Made by a program: the position numbers and the translations under genes. From positions 1-64,000 of the forward strand of contig NZ_WUEY01000004.1 of assembly GCF_010668395.1 (NCBI RefSeq): 64,000 nt of DNA. The letters are read 5' to 3'. The number at the start of each line of letters is the position of its first letter. Within the stretch, counting starts at the first letter, position 1. The notes under the pieces are model-generated. The model saw nothing but the letters and a program-made list of their open reading frames with translations, searched no databases and was not told the origin of the DNA. Positions 37,103 to 46,279 of this stretch are shown in pieces. The DNA is from Martinezella lusitana. GTDB taxonomy: Bacteria; Pseudomonadota; Alphaproteobacteria; Rhizobiales; Rhizobiaceae.

Positions 37103-37759
37103 ATGACGATGCATGAAGGCATTCTTTCCCGCATGGGACGACTGATCGCAGGCCTCGCCAATGCCGCGGTCGACACCGTAGAAGGCGCCAACAAGGTCGC
37201 CGTCATCGAGCAGGCGCTGCGCGAGATCGATGCGGCCGCTGACGAAGCGCGCGCCGATCTCGGCAAGGCGCGCGCCGAGGAATACCGCATCCAGAGCCGC
37301 CGCAACGAAATCGTCGAGGATCTTGCGGCTCTCGAGGCAAAGATCCGGCTCGCGATCTCCGCCGACCGCGAAGATCTCGCCAAGGCCGGCGTCGCGCGCC
37401 AGATCGATCTCGAAGCCCAGACCGCCGCGCTCGACAAGGCTCTCGCGGATGCAAACGCGCAGATCGACGAGGGCCAGAAGGCGCTTCAGGCCGTGCTTGC
37501 AACCCGCCGCGAGGCGGAAGCGCGGCTGGTCGATTTCAAGCGCAGCATTGCCCGCCATGCGCCCGAGGAAGCAGCGGGCGGAAATCCGCGCGCAACGCCG
37601 ACAGCCGGGGCAGCCCGCGCGGCAGCAGCCGTCTCGCGCCTGACCGACGTACCGTCGGGCGAACCAGCCACCAGTGCCGAGCTCGATGAGCTCGACCGCC
37701 TGCACCGGGAGCAGGCCATCGAAGCACGCCTTGCCCGCTTCAAGGCCAACGGCCAGTAA
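37103..37759 (+). CDS. PspA/IM30-family membrane-stress protein
   Basis: A 218-aa mostly coiled-coil protein. An N-terminal amphipathic helix (MHEGILSRMGRLIAGLANAAVD) is followed by long Glu/Ala/Lys-rich helices (residues about 25-130) like PspA/Vipp1, which form rings and rods on damaged inner membranes. The start at 37103 is set by a perfect GGAGG ribosome site 5 nt upstream; a longer in-frame reading to 36614 exists. It is followed after 3 bp by yqiJ-like and then yqiK-like genes. Confidence 0.88.
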   Translation: MTMHEGILSRMGRLIAGLANAAVDTVEGANKVAVIEQALREIDAAADEARADLGKARAEEYRIQSRRNEIVEDLAALEAKIRLAISADREDLAKAGVARQIDLEAQTAALDKALADANAQIDEGQKALQAVLATRREAEARLVDFKRSIARHAPEEAAGGNPRATPTAGAARAAAAVSRLTDVPSGEPATSAELDELDRLHREQAIEARLARFKANGQ

Positions 37760-37762
37760 ACG

Positions 37763-38416
37763 ATGCACCTCTTCCTCGCACCCGAATGTGCGCCTTTTGC
37801 CATAGCGGCCATGATCCTGATCGGGTTGACCGTCATCGAAATCCTGTCGTTGCTGCTCGGCTTCTCGCTGAGCGAACTCATCGGCAAGCCGCATTTCGAA
37901 GGTCATGACGGCGTGCTCGCCGGCCTGCTGTCATGGATCAACATCGGCGGCGTGCCGTTGCTGATCCTGATCATGCTGGTCCTGGGCATCTTCGCTGTGA
38001 CGGGTTTTGCCATCCAGACCGTGGCCGACATGGTCTGGGCGCCGCTGCCGGCGATCATCGCCGCTCCTCCGGCCTTTCTCGTCACCGTCCCCCTGGTCCG
38101 GCGTTCGACGCGCACGATCGCCAGGATCGTGCCGCGCGATGAAACCTATGCCGTCGACACTGCCGATCTCGTCGGCCGCACCGGCATTGTTTCCATCGGC
38201 CCTCTGGATCAGGGCCTGCCCGGGCGCGTCGGCGTCAAGGACGCACATGGCAACTGGCATCAGCTGCGCACCTGCGCCGCCAAGGGCGAAAGCCCCTTGC
38301 CGATCGGCGCCAAAGTTCTGCTTGTCGACCGCAAGGCCGACATCTTCATCGCAGTTTCCGCCCCATCGGACCTTGTGGGATCCGATGATAAATCCTCTAC
38401 GGAGCAACCTTCATGA
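37763..38416 (+). CDS. yqiJ: YqiJ-like inner-membrane OB-fold protein
   Basis: A 217-aa protein. Three hydrophobic segments (about 12-40, 50-78, 86-106) are followed by a soluble OB-fold/NfeD-like domain (about 125-200, LVGRTGIVSIGPLDQGLPGRVGVKDAHG). YqiJ/NfeD proteins are encoded beside flotillins and act with them in membrane microdomains. The stop overlaps the yqiK start by 4 bp (ATGA). Confidence 0.88.
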   Translation: MHLFLAPECAPFAIAAMILIGLTVIEILSLLLGFSLSELIGKPHFEGHDGVLAGLLSWINIGGVPLLILIMLVLGIFAVTGFAIQTVADMVWAPLPAIIAAPPAFLVTVPLVRRSTRTIARIVPRDETYAVDTADLVGRTGIVSIGPLDQGLPGRVGVKDAHGNWHQLRTCAAKGESPLPIGAKVLLVDRKADIFIAVSAPSDLVGSDDKSSTEQPS

Positions 38417-40131
38417 ACGGCATTTACGACCTTATTCTTCCCGCTGGCATCGGCCTCGTCCTGATCCTCGGGATCGGCTTTGTCCTTGCCTCGCTCTATG
38501 TCCGCTCGAGCCGGGATGAGGCCTATGTACGGACCGGCCTCGGCGGTCAGAAAGTCGTGCTCGACGGCGGCTCCGTCGTCCTGCCGATCTTCCACTCGAT
38601 CGCCCGCGTCAACCTCAAGACCCTGCGCCTGGAAGTGCAGCGCGGCGAGAACGACGCGCTGATCACCAAGGACCGCATGCGCGTCGATATCGGCGCCGAG
38701 TTCTATGTCCGCGTCAAGCCGGACAGCTCCTCGATCGCGCTCGCCGCCCAGACGCTCGGCAACCGCACGAACGACAGCGAGCAGCTGCGCCAGCTGATCG
38801 AGGCGAAGTTCGTCGACAGCCTGCGTTCGGTCGCGGCCACGATGAGCCTCGACGCCCTGCAGGAGCAGCGCATGGATTTCGTCAAGGCCGTGCAGGATGC
38901 CGTCGGCTCAGACCTGCAATCCAACGGTCTCGAACTGGAATCCGTGTCGCTGACGCGCCTCGACCAGACCGATATCAGGCATTTCAACGCCAACAACTTC
39001 TTCGACGCGCACGGCCTTGCCGCGCTGACCCGCGTCACCGAGGCCCGCAAGAAGGAGCGCAACGAAGTCGTTCGCGATACCGAAGTCGCCATTGCCCAGA
39101 AGGACCTCGAGGCTCGCCAGCAATCGCTCACCATCGAGCGGACCAAGCGCGAGGCCGAGCTGAACCAGCAGCGCGACATCGCCAACAAGTCGGCCGCCAC
39201 CCGCGCTGAAACCGCCCAGCAGGAGCAGGCAGCCAAGCGTGCCGAAGAGGAAGCACGCATCGCCTCCGAACAGGCCATCGCAGAACGCGAGGCCGCCGCA
39301 AAGCAGGCCCGTGAATCCGCCAACATCGACTCGGCTCGCGCCGTGCAGCAGCGTGAGACCGAAGCTCGCCGTGACAACCAGATCGTCGCACAGGAAAGCG
39401 CCATCGCGGTTGCCAACAAGAGCCGCGAGGAGTCGGAAGCCAGGGCAAAGGCTGAAGCCGCCCGCGCGCTTGCGATCGCCGCCGAAGAAAAGGTCGGCAC
39501 CGCCAAGGCCGTCGAAATCGCGGACCGTGAAAAGCAGATCGCCGTGATCGACGCGCAGAAGCGCGCACAGACCCAGGCGACGGCCGTCACGATTGCCGCT
39601 GAAGCCGAAAAGCAGGCGGCCATCGACCAGGCGGACGCCATCAAGACGCTGGCAACCGCCGAGGCCGATGCTGCGATCATCAAGGCCAAGGGTATTCTGG
39701 AAACCGGTAAGGCGACCGCCGAGAGTGAAGCGCTGCTCAACGAAGCCCGCAACAAGCTCAGCCCCGCCATCATCGAATTCGAGATCACCCGCGAGCGCAT
39801 CCGTATCGTACCGGCCGCACTTGCCGAAGCGGTCAAGCCGATCGAGAAGATCTCCGATATCCGGATCTTCGACACCGGCGGCATGCTCGGCCGCAACGGC
39901 AACGGCGCGAACGGCGGCAGCGGCGTCGGTCTCGGCGAAGGTCTTGCCGGCCAGCTGCTCTCCTACCAGGCCAACAAGCCTATCCTCGACCGCCTGCTGA
40001 AGGAGGCCGGCTTCGACGGCGACAACGCCATCTCCGCGCTGCTCGGCAATCTGGACGGCAAGACCAATGCCCAACAGCCGGACGAAGAATATTACGACGA
40101 AGATACCGAGGAGACGGATAAGCCGGCCTGA
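38413..40131 (+). CDS. yqiK: Flotillin-family protein YqiK
   Basis: A 572-aa SPFH-domain protein. A single N-terminal membrane segment (about residues 7-29) precedes the SPFH domain (about 35-215, FHSIARVNLKTLRLEVQRGEND), then a long Ala/Glu/Lys coiled coil (about 215-440) and a Gly-rich then acidic tail. Flotillins scaffold membrane microdomains. With pspA and yqiJ it makes a membrane-integrity operon. A bidirectional terminator follows. Confidence 0.93.
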   Translation: MNGIYDLILPAGIGLVLILGIGFVLASLYVRSSRDEAYVRTGLGGQKVVLDGGSVVLPIFHSIARVNLKTLRLEVQRGENDALITKDRMRVDIGAEFYVRVKPDSSSIALAAQTLGNRTNDSEQLRQLIEAKFVDSLRSVAATMSLDALQEQRMDFVKAVQDAVGSDLQSNGLELESVSLTRLDQTDIRHFNANNFFDAHGLAALTRVTEARKKERNEVVRDTEVAIAQKDLEARQQSLTIERTKREAELNQQRDIANKSAATRAETAQQEQAAKRAEEEARIASEQAIAEREAAAKQARESANIDSARAVQQRETEARRDNQIVAQESAIAVANKSREESEARAKAEAARALAIAAEEKVGTAKAVEIADREKQIAVIDAQKRAQTQATAVTIAAEAEKQAAIDQADAIKTLATAEADAAIIKAKGILETGKATAESEALLNEARNKLSPAIIEFEITRERIRIVPAALAEAVKPIEKISDIRIFDTGGMLGRNGNGANGGSGVGLGEGLAGQLLSYQANKPILDRLLKEAGFDGDNAISALLGNLDGKTNAQQPDEEYYDEDTEETDKPA

Positions 40132-40147
40132 CGGTTAAGCTCGGCGA

Positions 40148-40194
40148 ACAAAAAAACAAACCCCGGAATCCCTGTGGATTTCGGGGTTTTCGTT
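40148..40194. terminator. Bidirectional terminator between yqiK and the OlsC-like gene
   Basis: AACCCCGgAATCC pairs with GGATTtCGGGGTT. On the plus strand TTTTCGTT follows; on the minus strand a long T-run (the plus-strand AAAAAAACAAA) follows. It therefore ends both convergent genes. Confidence 0.85.
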
Positions 40195-40213
40195 ACTTCA
40201 CCTGCCGGCTGGA

Positions 40214-41059
40214 TCAAGCCTTCGGACGATTTCTGAACGCCTCTGCCTGGGCGTAGAACTTCTTTTCCCATTCCTTGTGATTGTCGAGGCCCTCCTTGAT
40301 GAAGGGCGTGAAGATCGCCAGGTTCATCAAGGCCCAGTTGACGAAGCGGGCCGGGAATTTCAGCGGCTTGACGAAATCGACGAAGAGCACCACACGGGTC
40401 TTGTCGGAATGGTTCCAGGCCTCGTGCTCATAGGCGTCGTCGAAGATCAGCGCCTTGCCTTCCTGCCAATGGCAAACCTGCTTGTCGACGCGGATGGCGA
40501 GCTTCTCGTTCGGCTCCGGCACGATCAGCCCGAGATGCAGACGCAGCACACCATTATAGGGGCCACGATGGGCGGGAAGATGCTTGCCCGGCTCGAAAAT
40601 GGAGAACATCGCCGTCGTCAATCCGGGGATCTTCTGCACCGCCGCCCAGGTATTCGGGCACGCCTTGATATTCTGCTCCGATTTCACCCCGAAACCGAGA
40701 AGGAAGAAGGTCTTCCAGCGCGTGTCGGTCGAAATGGTCTTCACGTCGGTGGAAATGTCCTGGAAGGTCGGCAGCTCGCTCTGGCGCAGCAGCACCTTTT
40801 CGAGCTCGGCGCGGATCGCGGGGTAATCCTTCTCGATCTCGGCGGCCCAGGGGAAAGTCGCGTTGTCATAGACAGGCGGATTGCCGAGTTTGGCATATTT
40901 GAGATTGAGCCGCTCGGCCCAGGCAACGATGCCCATGAAGAAGCGCGTCATCGCGCTTGCACGATCCATCGGAGCGATGCCGGCGGTGCCGAAGGTCTGT
41001 TCCGGGCTGGGAGATTGATTGGAAGTGGGAGCAGGTGCGCTCAAGGGGCTCTCCGTCAT
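40214..41059 (-). CDS. Aspartyl/asparaginyl beta-hydroxylase family protein, OlsC/LpxO-like
   Basis: A 281-aa Fe(II)/2-oxoglutarate hydroxylase. The distal barrel carries HRGPYNGVLRLHLGL and the second ligand EHEAWNHSDKTRVVLFVDF with the Arg that binds 2-oxoglutarate. In rhizobia OlsC of this family hydroxylates the acyl chain of ornithine lipids and in enterics LpxO acts on lipid A. The start at 41059 has no other good ATG upstream; the N-terminal 35 residues are low-complexity. The choice between OlsC and LpxO cannot be made from sequence alone. Confidence 0.85.
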   Translation of the reverse strand: MTESPLSAPAPTSNQSPSPEQTFGTAGIAPMDRASAMTRFFMGIVAWAERLNLKYAKLGNPPVYDNATFPWAAEIEKDYPAIRAELEKVLLRQSELPTFQDISTDVKTISTDTRWKTFFLLGFGVKSEQNIKACPNTWAAVQKIPGLTTAMFSIFEPGKHLPAHRGPYNGVLRLHLGLIVPEPNEKLAIRVDKQVCHWQEGKALIFDDAYEHEAWNHSDKTRVVLFVDFVKPLKFPARFVNWALMNLAIFTPFIKEGLDNHKEWEKKFYAQAEAFRNRPKA

Positions 41060-41206
41060 GTCTGTCTCTAAGGGCTGTCCAGGGAGAAAGTCTTGGCCCG
41101 GGGAATCTGCATGCGAATCCCGAAGGGGCAACAGGATCGAAACTTGGGATATTCGCCTGTCCCTTCCCGATTGACACCCGACTCCTTTGTTATGCGGTGA
41201 TTGCAA

Positions 41207-41234
41207 TAGTCGATTATATGAGTTGATTAGTCGA
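41207..41234 (-). promoter_or_regulatory. Candidate promoter and direct repeats before the OlsC-like gene
   Basis: A perfect -10 TATAAT (minus strand, 41218-41213) is flanked by two TAGTCGA heptamers (plus sense, 41207-41213 and 41228-41234) exactly 21 bp apart. Such spacing suits a dimeric response regulator that contacts one face of the helix. Confidence 0.45.
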
Positions 41235-41358
41235 ATTTCGCAAGAGAGTCCCTCCACAACGAGCGGTGGTTTGTCCTGGAATGAGTCTCCGGCGATTCCC
41301 GAGAGGAATTCACCTCAGAATCGGCAAAAATACGGCGAGATCGATCGACGCCGTATCA

Positions 41359-41748
41359 CTATACGGTTTGAGCCTGAATTATTAGCCGGACAATTGCAAG
41401 TCCCGCAATCAGAGCGCCGATCGACAGCAAAACCGACAGGATCACATAGGCAATGGCCGGCACCCACTGGCCGCGCTCCCAGAGCGCGACGCTTTCCAGT
41501 GCAAAGGTCGAAAACGTCGTGAATCCACCCAGAACGCCGGTTGTCAGAAACAATCGCACCTCCTGCGACACACCGCCGCGAAAGACGAAATATTCCGTCA
41601 GCAGCCCCATGATGAACGCCCCGAGGACATTGATGATGAGCGTGCCGAATGGAAATTCGATCCCGAGCAGGCGGGCGGCGACCTCGTTGATGCCGAGACG
41701 GAATGCGCCGCCCACTCCGGCACCGAGAAACACGATAAGATAGAGCAC
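41359..41748 (-). CDS. crcB: Fluoride channel CrcB/FluC
   Basis: A 129-aa four-helix membrane protein with the FluC signature GGFTTFSTFALE. Two such chains form a dual-topology fluoride channel that exports F-. A GTG start at 41748 is chosen because GGTGGAGG lies 5 nt upstream; another GTG four codons earlier lacks this spacing. It follows the CLC gene by 23 bp in an operon led by a fluoride riboswitch. Confidence 0.95.
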   Translation of the reverse strand: MLYLIVFLGAGVGGAFRLGINEVAARLLGIEFPFGTLIINVLGAFIMGLLTEYFVFRGGVSQEVRLFLTTGVLGGFTTFSTFALESVALWERGQWVPAIAYVILSVLLSIGALIAGLAIVRLIIQAQTV

Positions 41749-41771
41749 GACAACCTCCACCGATCCTTGCG

Positions 41772-43145
41772 TCAGACCCTTTCGATCTTATGGGTATTCT
41801 TTCTCCGCGTCTCCAGGCCGCGTTCCCGAATGTAGCGAAGTGGCATATCGGCAGGAATCTGCCCGGAGACTGCGCTCTTGGCGATGCCGAGACGCTGGGA
41901 CAGATAAATGCTGGTATGCCCGCTGCAGATGTAGGCAAGGAAGCAGGCCACGGCGAGATAGACGGTATGCGTCGCGCCGAACAGCTCGATGCCCATGATC
42001 ATGCACGCGAGCGGCGTGTTGGTCGCGCCGGCAAAGACGGCAACAAAGCCCAATCCGGCAAAGAGATCGGTGGGCGCGCCCAGAATGGCGGCAAGCGCAT
42101 TGCCGAGCGCCGCGCCGATAAAGAAAAGCGGCGTCACCTCACCGCCCTTGAAGCCGGCGCTGAGCGTCACGATCGTAAAGACCGCCTTCCAGAACCAACT
42201 CCAGTAGTCGACATGGGCCGGATCGAAGAAACCGAGGATCGTCGCATCGCCGGGATTGGGCGACCAGACGCCAAGCCCGAGATATTGCCGGGTGCCTAAA
42301 AGGTACACGAGACCGATCAGCACCGCGCTGCCGATCACGGGCCGCAGCGGAGCATAGGCGCAGAAGCGCTTGAAGGCCGCAGACGCCATATGCGAGACCT
42401 CGCTGAAGCAGCGTGCCGCCAGGCCGAACAGGACACCGGCAATGCCGACCTTGACAAGCAGCAACGCATCGAGATGGAAGCTGCTGGCCGGGGTGCCGGC
42501 AAGGTAGCCGATCTGATACTGGATATGCTCGATACCCCAGGCGTGGCAGGTCCAGTCGGCCGCGATCGCGGCCGCAAGGCTGGGGATCAACGCCTCATAT
42601 TGCATACGCCCGATCGTCAATACCTCGAGAGCGAAGACCGCCCCCGCGATCGGCGTACCGAACACTGCGCCGAAGCCCGCCGCTATGCCCGCCATGAGAA
42701 GAATCCGGATCTCGGCGTGGCTGAGCCGAAAGGTCTTCGCGAAGGCGCTGGCAATGCTGCCGCCAAGCTGCACGGCCGTCCCCTCGCGGCCCGCCGAACC
42801 TCCGACCAGATGCGTCAGGACCGTCGAGACCAGAATGAAGGGCGCCATGCGCAACGGCACGCCGCCCCCAGGCTCGTGGATCTGGTCGACGATCAGATTG
42901 TTGCCGCCTTCCGACCCGCGACCGAAGCGCTGATAGACAAGCACCATGAGAAAACCGGCGACCGGCATCAGGAAAATCAGCCAGGGATGGTCGAAGCGCG
43001 TCGCGGTTGCCTTGTCCAGGCTCCAGAGGAACGCCGCGCAGAGCGAGCCGACAACGACAGCCATCGGCACGACCAGGATGATCCATTTGAACAGGCTGCG
43101 AAATTGCTGAAAGCGATGATGGAAGTATACGGATGCGGACATCAT
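41772..43145 (-). CDS. CLC-type fluoride/proton antiporter (CLC-F, EriC)
   Basis: A 457-aa CLC channel/transporter with about 18 helices. The gating-Glu motif [14 protein letters not shown] (about residue 118) and the first selectivity loop [13 protein letters not shown] resemble the fluoride-type CLC-F subgroup, not the chloride-type GSGIPE. It is predicted to expel F- with proton exchange. A GGGAGGGG site precedes the double ATG. The riboswitch and crcB neighbour strongly support a fluoride role. Confidence 0.93.
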   Translation of the reverse strand: MMSASVYFHHRFQQFRSLFKWIILVVPMAVVVGSLCAAFLWSLDKATATRFDHPWLIFLMPVAGFLMVLVYQRFGRGSEGGNNLIVDQIHEPGGGVPLRMAPFILVSTVLTHLVGGSAGREGTAVQLGGSIASAFAKTFRLSHAEIRILLMAGIAAGFGAVFGTPIAGAVFALEVLTIGRMQYEALIPSLAAAIAADWTCHAWGIEHIQYQIGYLAGTPASSFHLDALLLVKVGIAGVLFGLAARCFSEVSHMASAAFKRFCAYAPLRPVIGSAVLIGLVYLLGTRQYLGLGVWSPNPGDATILGFFDPAHVDYWSWFWKAVFTIVTLSAGFKGGEVTPLFFIGAALGNALAAILGAPTDLFAGLGFVAVFAGATNTPLACMIMGIELFGATHTVYLAVACFLAYICSGHTSIYLSQRLGIAKSAVSGQIPADMPLRYIRERGLETRRKNTHKIERV

Positions 43146-43218
43146 TTTGCCCCTCCCGCGAAGCCGATGGACGGTCTTGCGGGGATACTGGATAGGAAAT
43201 ATGAACGGGATAACGGCA

Positions 43219-43325
43219 AGAAAAAAGACACGACTCCACTCCTTCGCCTTTCAGGCGCCTTGAGTAGGAGTCATCAGCTTCCCTGGAAAAATCAGAGCAG
43301 CGGTTCGGCCACATGGCCCGGCAGA
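43219..43325 (-). promoter_or_regulatory. Fluoride riboswitch with a terminator platform
   Basis: On the minus strand GGCCATGTGGCCGAACCGC and then GCTGATGACTCCTAC match the fluoride (crcB-motif) aptamer. GACTCC of the aptamer can instead pair with GGAGTC further on, followed by GTGTCTTTTTTCTT, an intrinsic terminator (43219-43271). Fluoride binding should block the terminator and switch on the CLC-F/crcB operon. Confidence 0.92.
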
Positions 43326-43409
43326 AATCCATTACCGTTGATATTTCAATATAGAAACAGGCCCGCCACTGTCAACGGACTGCGGCCAAAAGCATCAGCT
43401 GCCATGCCT

Positions 43410-44237
43410 TCAAACGGCCCTGGCGATCATCTCGATCGGCGCGAGCAAGCCGCCTTCGACCGATATGTTGACATTGCCGCTCCGCTCGCCGGCGCGCGGC
43501 CCCATCAGCGTGCGAAAGCCCTGGTTTCGGCCGCCGCCTGCGGCGGCCTTGGCCCGCGCCTCATGTGCCAGCCGGATCGCCAGGGCGCTGCGATCCTGCT
43601 CCAGCTCGAGCCTGAAGCCGGCCTCCTCCAGCAGATGGCGATAGACATCGGGACTGCGGACAAAACTCGTCTCCGGCTCCATCGCCCAGGGCATCGGAAA
43701 GGGAAGCGCGCCGTCACGCATCTGCATGACCTCATAGAGCCCTAAACGACCGCCCGGCTTGAGAATGCGGCGGATCCCGACGAACAGCCCCGCCTTGTCC
43801 TCGATGTTCATGCCGACATGAATGAGCGTTGCCCGATCGAAGCTGCCGCTCTCGAAGGGCAGGTCCAAGGCACTCCCCTGCCGGAAGGAGACCTGGTCCG
43901 CCATGCCGCAGCGGACCGTGAGCGAATTGGCGACCTGAACGAATTCATCGGTGAGGTCGATGCCCGATACGCTGCATCCATAGGCATCGGCAAAATGGCG
44001 GGCGGGTCCGCCCAGCCCCGATCCGATATCGGCAAGCCGCAGGCCGGCGGACAGATCGAGATCGCGCGCGAAATCCACCGTGGCCGCATGCCGCCCCAGA
44101 TGGAACTCATCGACGTCGGCCAGATCGCGGAGACGCAGATTGTCGATATCCTTGCCGTTTTCAGCAAGGCTTTGCAGGATCGCCGTTTCCAGCGATCCAT
44201 GCGTGTAGTGGCTGGCAACTTTTTCCTCGGTAGACAT
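43410..44237 (-). CDS. SAM-dependent methyltransferase
   Basis: A 275-aa class I methyltransferase. Motif I is LADIGSGLGGPARHFA (about residue 66), with an acidic residue in SGIDLTDEFVQVAN and motif III region LKPGGRLGLYEVMQ. It resembles small-molecule (sterol/ubiquinone-like) methyltransferases. It lies 41 bp after a Gfo/Idh gene on the same strand and may be part of the thuAB-like operon. No substrate is evident. Confidence 0.9.
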   Translation of the reverse strand: MSTEEKVASHYTHGSLETAILQSLAENGKDIDNLRLRDLADVDEFHLGRHAATVDFARDLDLSAGLRLADIGSGLGGPARHFADAYGCSVSGIDLTDEFVQVANSLTVRCGMADQVSFRQGSALDLPFESGSFDRATLIHVGMNIEDKAGLFVGIRRILKPGGRLGLYEVMQMRDGALPFPMPWAMEPETSFVRSPDVYRHLLEEAGFRLELEQDRSALAIRLAHEARAKAAAGGGRNQGFRTLMGPRAGERSGNVNISVEGGLLAPIEMIARAV

Positions 44238-44278
44238 GCTTGCACTCCCAAGGCCTTGCCTGAAGGTGGTCCGTGGCT

Positions 44279-45322
44279 TCAGACCTTCAGTTCGCGCCGC
44301 TCGGTTTCCGTTACCATGGCAAGATCCAGCACGCGCTGCAAGTTGGCTGCGTGGCGGAAGCTTGGGTCCTGGCTGCTGCCGGTCATGACGGCTTCGGCGA
44401 AACGCTGGTAGTTGGTCAGCACCGGTGGCACTTCGATGACCCTCCACGTTGCCGTTTCGGTGTCATCGCCGAGGCAACCCCGCAGCTCGGAGCCGTTCGG
44501 GCTGTGAGATACTTCCAGGCCGCCGCGTTCGCCGTAAATGCGCAGCTTCAGCTCGTTCAGGTGCCCCGTCGCCCAGCGGCTCGCATGCACGACGCCAAGC
44601 GCACCGTTGGCGAAATCGACAGCCATCGAAAAGCTGTCGTTCGCATCGAGCGTATACTCGCCGATACGCTCGCCAGGCGCCTTGTTGAAGGTCTTCAGGC
44701 GGGCGAAGACGTGGTCGATATCCGTCGCGGCGCCATAGGCGGCGAAGTCGAGGATATGGATGCCGATATCGCCGAGAACGCCGTTCGAACCATGCCCGGT
44801 CGACAGGCGCCACAGCCACTTGGACTCGCTGCGCCAATCGCCCCACGCCTTGGAGACCAGCCAGCTCTGCAGATAGGAAGCCTCCACATGCTTGACCGTG
44901 CCGATCTCGCCCGAAATCACCATCTCGCGCGCCTTCTGCAGCTGCGCGACATTGCGATAGGTCAGGTTGACCATGTTGACGACCCCTGCCCTCTCGGCAG
45001 CTTCCGTCATCTCGAGTGCCTTTTCATAATTCTCCGCGAGCGGCTTCTCGCAGAGAACATGCTTGCCGGCGGCAAGCAGCGGCAACGTCGTCGGGTTGTG
45101 AGCCTTGTCCGGCGTGACGTTGGTCGCCGCATCGAACTCGCCCCAAGCCAGCGCCTCGTCCAGCGACGAAAAGCGCTTCTTGATATCGAACGTATCGCAA
45201 AAGGCGGTGAGCCTCGTCGCATCCGTATCGACGGCGCCGACGATTTCGACGCCAGGAATGCGGGCGAAATGCTCCACATGGTTCTTCGCCATGCCGCCCG
45301 TGCCAACTACTATGAGACGCAT
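44279..45322 (-). CDS. Gfo/Idh/MocA oxidoreductase, ThuB-like
   Basis: A 347-aa NAD(P)-dependent dehydrogenase: Rossmann motif VVGTGGMAKNHVEHFA at the N-terminus, CEKPLAENYEKA around residue 94, and the C-terminal Gfo/Idh substrate domain. Together with the upstream ThuA gene (8-bp gap) it mirrors the thuAB pair of Sinorhizobium, where the proteins act on trehalose-derived disaccharides. The exact sugar is unknown here. Confidence 0.92.
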   Translation of the reverse strand: MRLIVVGTGGMAKNHVEHFARIPGVEIVGAVDTDATRLTAFCDTFDIKKRFSSLDEALAWGEFDAATNVTPDKAHNPTTLPLLAAGKHVLCEKPLAENYEKALEMTEAAERAGVVNMVNLTYRNVAQLQKAREMVISGEIGTVKHVEASYLQSWLVSKAWGDWRSESKWLWRLSTGHGSNGVLGDIGIHILDFAAYGAATDIDHVFARLKTFNKAPGERIGEYTLDANDSFSMAVDFANGALGVVHASRWATGHLNELKLRIYGERGGLEVSHSPNGSELRGCLGDDTETATWRVIEVPPVLTNYQRFAEAVMTGSSQDPSFRHAANLQRVLDLAMVTETERRELKV

Positions 45323-45330
45323 CTGATACC

Positions 45331-46116
45331 TCAGCGATAACCGGCTTCGCCGGCCTGGTGGAGTCTCGGGCCGCGCTCGACGATCGGCTCCAGTGCCTTT
45401 TCGACCGGCACGTTCGGCGCATCGTGGATGCTGGCCTGCGTACCGAGCGGGTTGTAGGCCCATTTCACCGAGTTGATGAGAACCTTGTGAACCGTATCGT
45501 TGTGATAGGTCGGATAGGTCTCGTGGCCGGGGCGGAAATAGAAGATATTGCCGGCGCCACGGCGCCAGGTCATGCCCGAACGGAAGACTTCGCCGCCCTG
45601 GAACCAGGAGATGAACACGGTTTCCAGCGGCTCCGGAACGGAGAACTGCTCGCCATACATTTCCTCGTTCTCAAGCTCGAAATGCTCGCCGAGACCGGCT
45701 GCGATCGGATGGCGCGGATTGATGACCCACAGACGTTCGCGCTCGCCGGCCTCACGCCATTTCAGCGCGCAAGGCGTGCCCATCAGGCGCTTGAAGATCT
45801 TGGAGAAGTGGCCGGAATGCAGGACGATGAGCCCCATGCCTTCCCATACTCGCTTGGCCACGCGCTCGACGACCTCGTCCGCGACGCCGCCATGGTTCTT
45901 GTGGCCCCACCACAGCAGAACGTCGGTATCCTTCAGGCGAGCTTCGCTGAGGCCATGCTCCGGCTCCTGCAACGTTGCAGTGGTTGCCTGAATACCGGCA
46001 TCCGTATTGAGCGCCTTTGCGATGGTGCTGTGCATGCCTTCCGGATAGATCTCGGCGACGATCTTGTTTGTCTGCTCATGAATGTTCTCGCCCCATACGA
46101 CGGCACGAATAGTCAT
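45331..46116 (-). CDS. ThuA-family protein
   Basis: A 261-aa class I glutamine-amidotransferase-like fold ([31 protein letters not shown]). ThuA in Sinorhizobium is needed with ThuB for trehalose/maltitol/sucrose use. It is the first gene of a short operon (thuA-like, thuB-like, methyltransferase); an AGGAGTGCC site precedes the ATG. A LacI-type palindrome at 46162 lies just upstream. Confidence 0.92.
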   Translation of the reverse strand: MTIRAVVWGENIHEQTNKIVAEIYPEGMHSTIAKALNTDAGIQATTATLQEPEHGLSEARLKDTDVLLWWGHKNHGGVADEVVERVAKRVWEGMGLIVLHSGHFSKIFKRLMGTPCALKWREAGERERLWVINPRHPIAAGLGEHFELENEEMYGEQFSVPEPLETVFISWFQGGEVFRSGMTWRRGAGNIFYFRPGHETYPTYHNDTVHKVLINSVKWAYNPLGTQASIHDAPNVPVEKALEPIVERGPRLHQAGEAGYR

Positions 46117-46161
46117 TACGGCACTCCTCTGATACCATTGATATTGAATAGGTTATGCGAT

Positions 46162-46175
46162 CCAAAGCGCTTTGG
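46162..46175. promoter_or_regulatory. LacI-type palindrome before the ThuA gene
   Basis: CCAAAGCGCTTTGG is a perfect 14-bp palindrome with a central CG, the usual form of LacI/GalR operators. It sits 46 bp upstream of the ThuA ATG. Its sequence differs from the operator at 53825, so another LacI-family protein probably binds it. Confidence 0.6.
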
Positions 46176-46279
46176 GAAAGCGCCATATTTCAAGCCTCCG
46201 TCAGCCTATTTTGGCAAGACATAATGCCTCCACAGCGATTTGACAAAGGCAAAAGCAACCATGAACTACACCTCTGTTT

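Noticed and set aside
38703..40074. Two minus-strand frames of nearly 400 codons opposite yqiK
   Set aside because: They mirror the Ala/Glu-rich coiled coil of the flotillin gene; the compositions (Ser/Ala-rich and Gly/Leu-rich) are artefacts.
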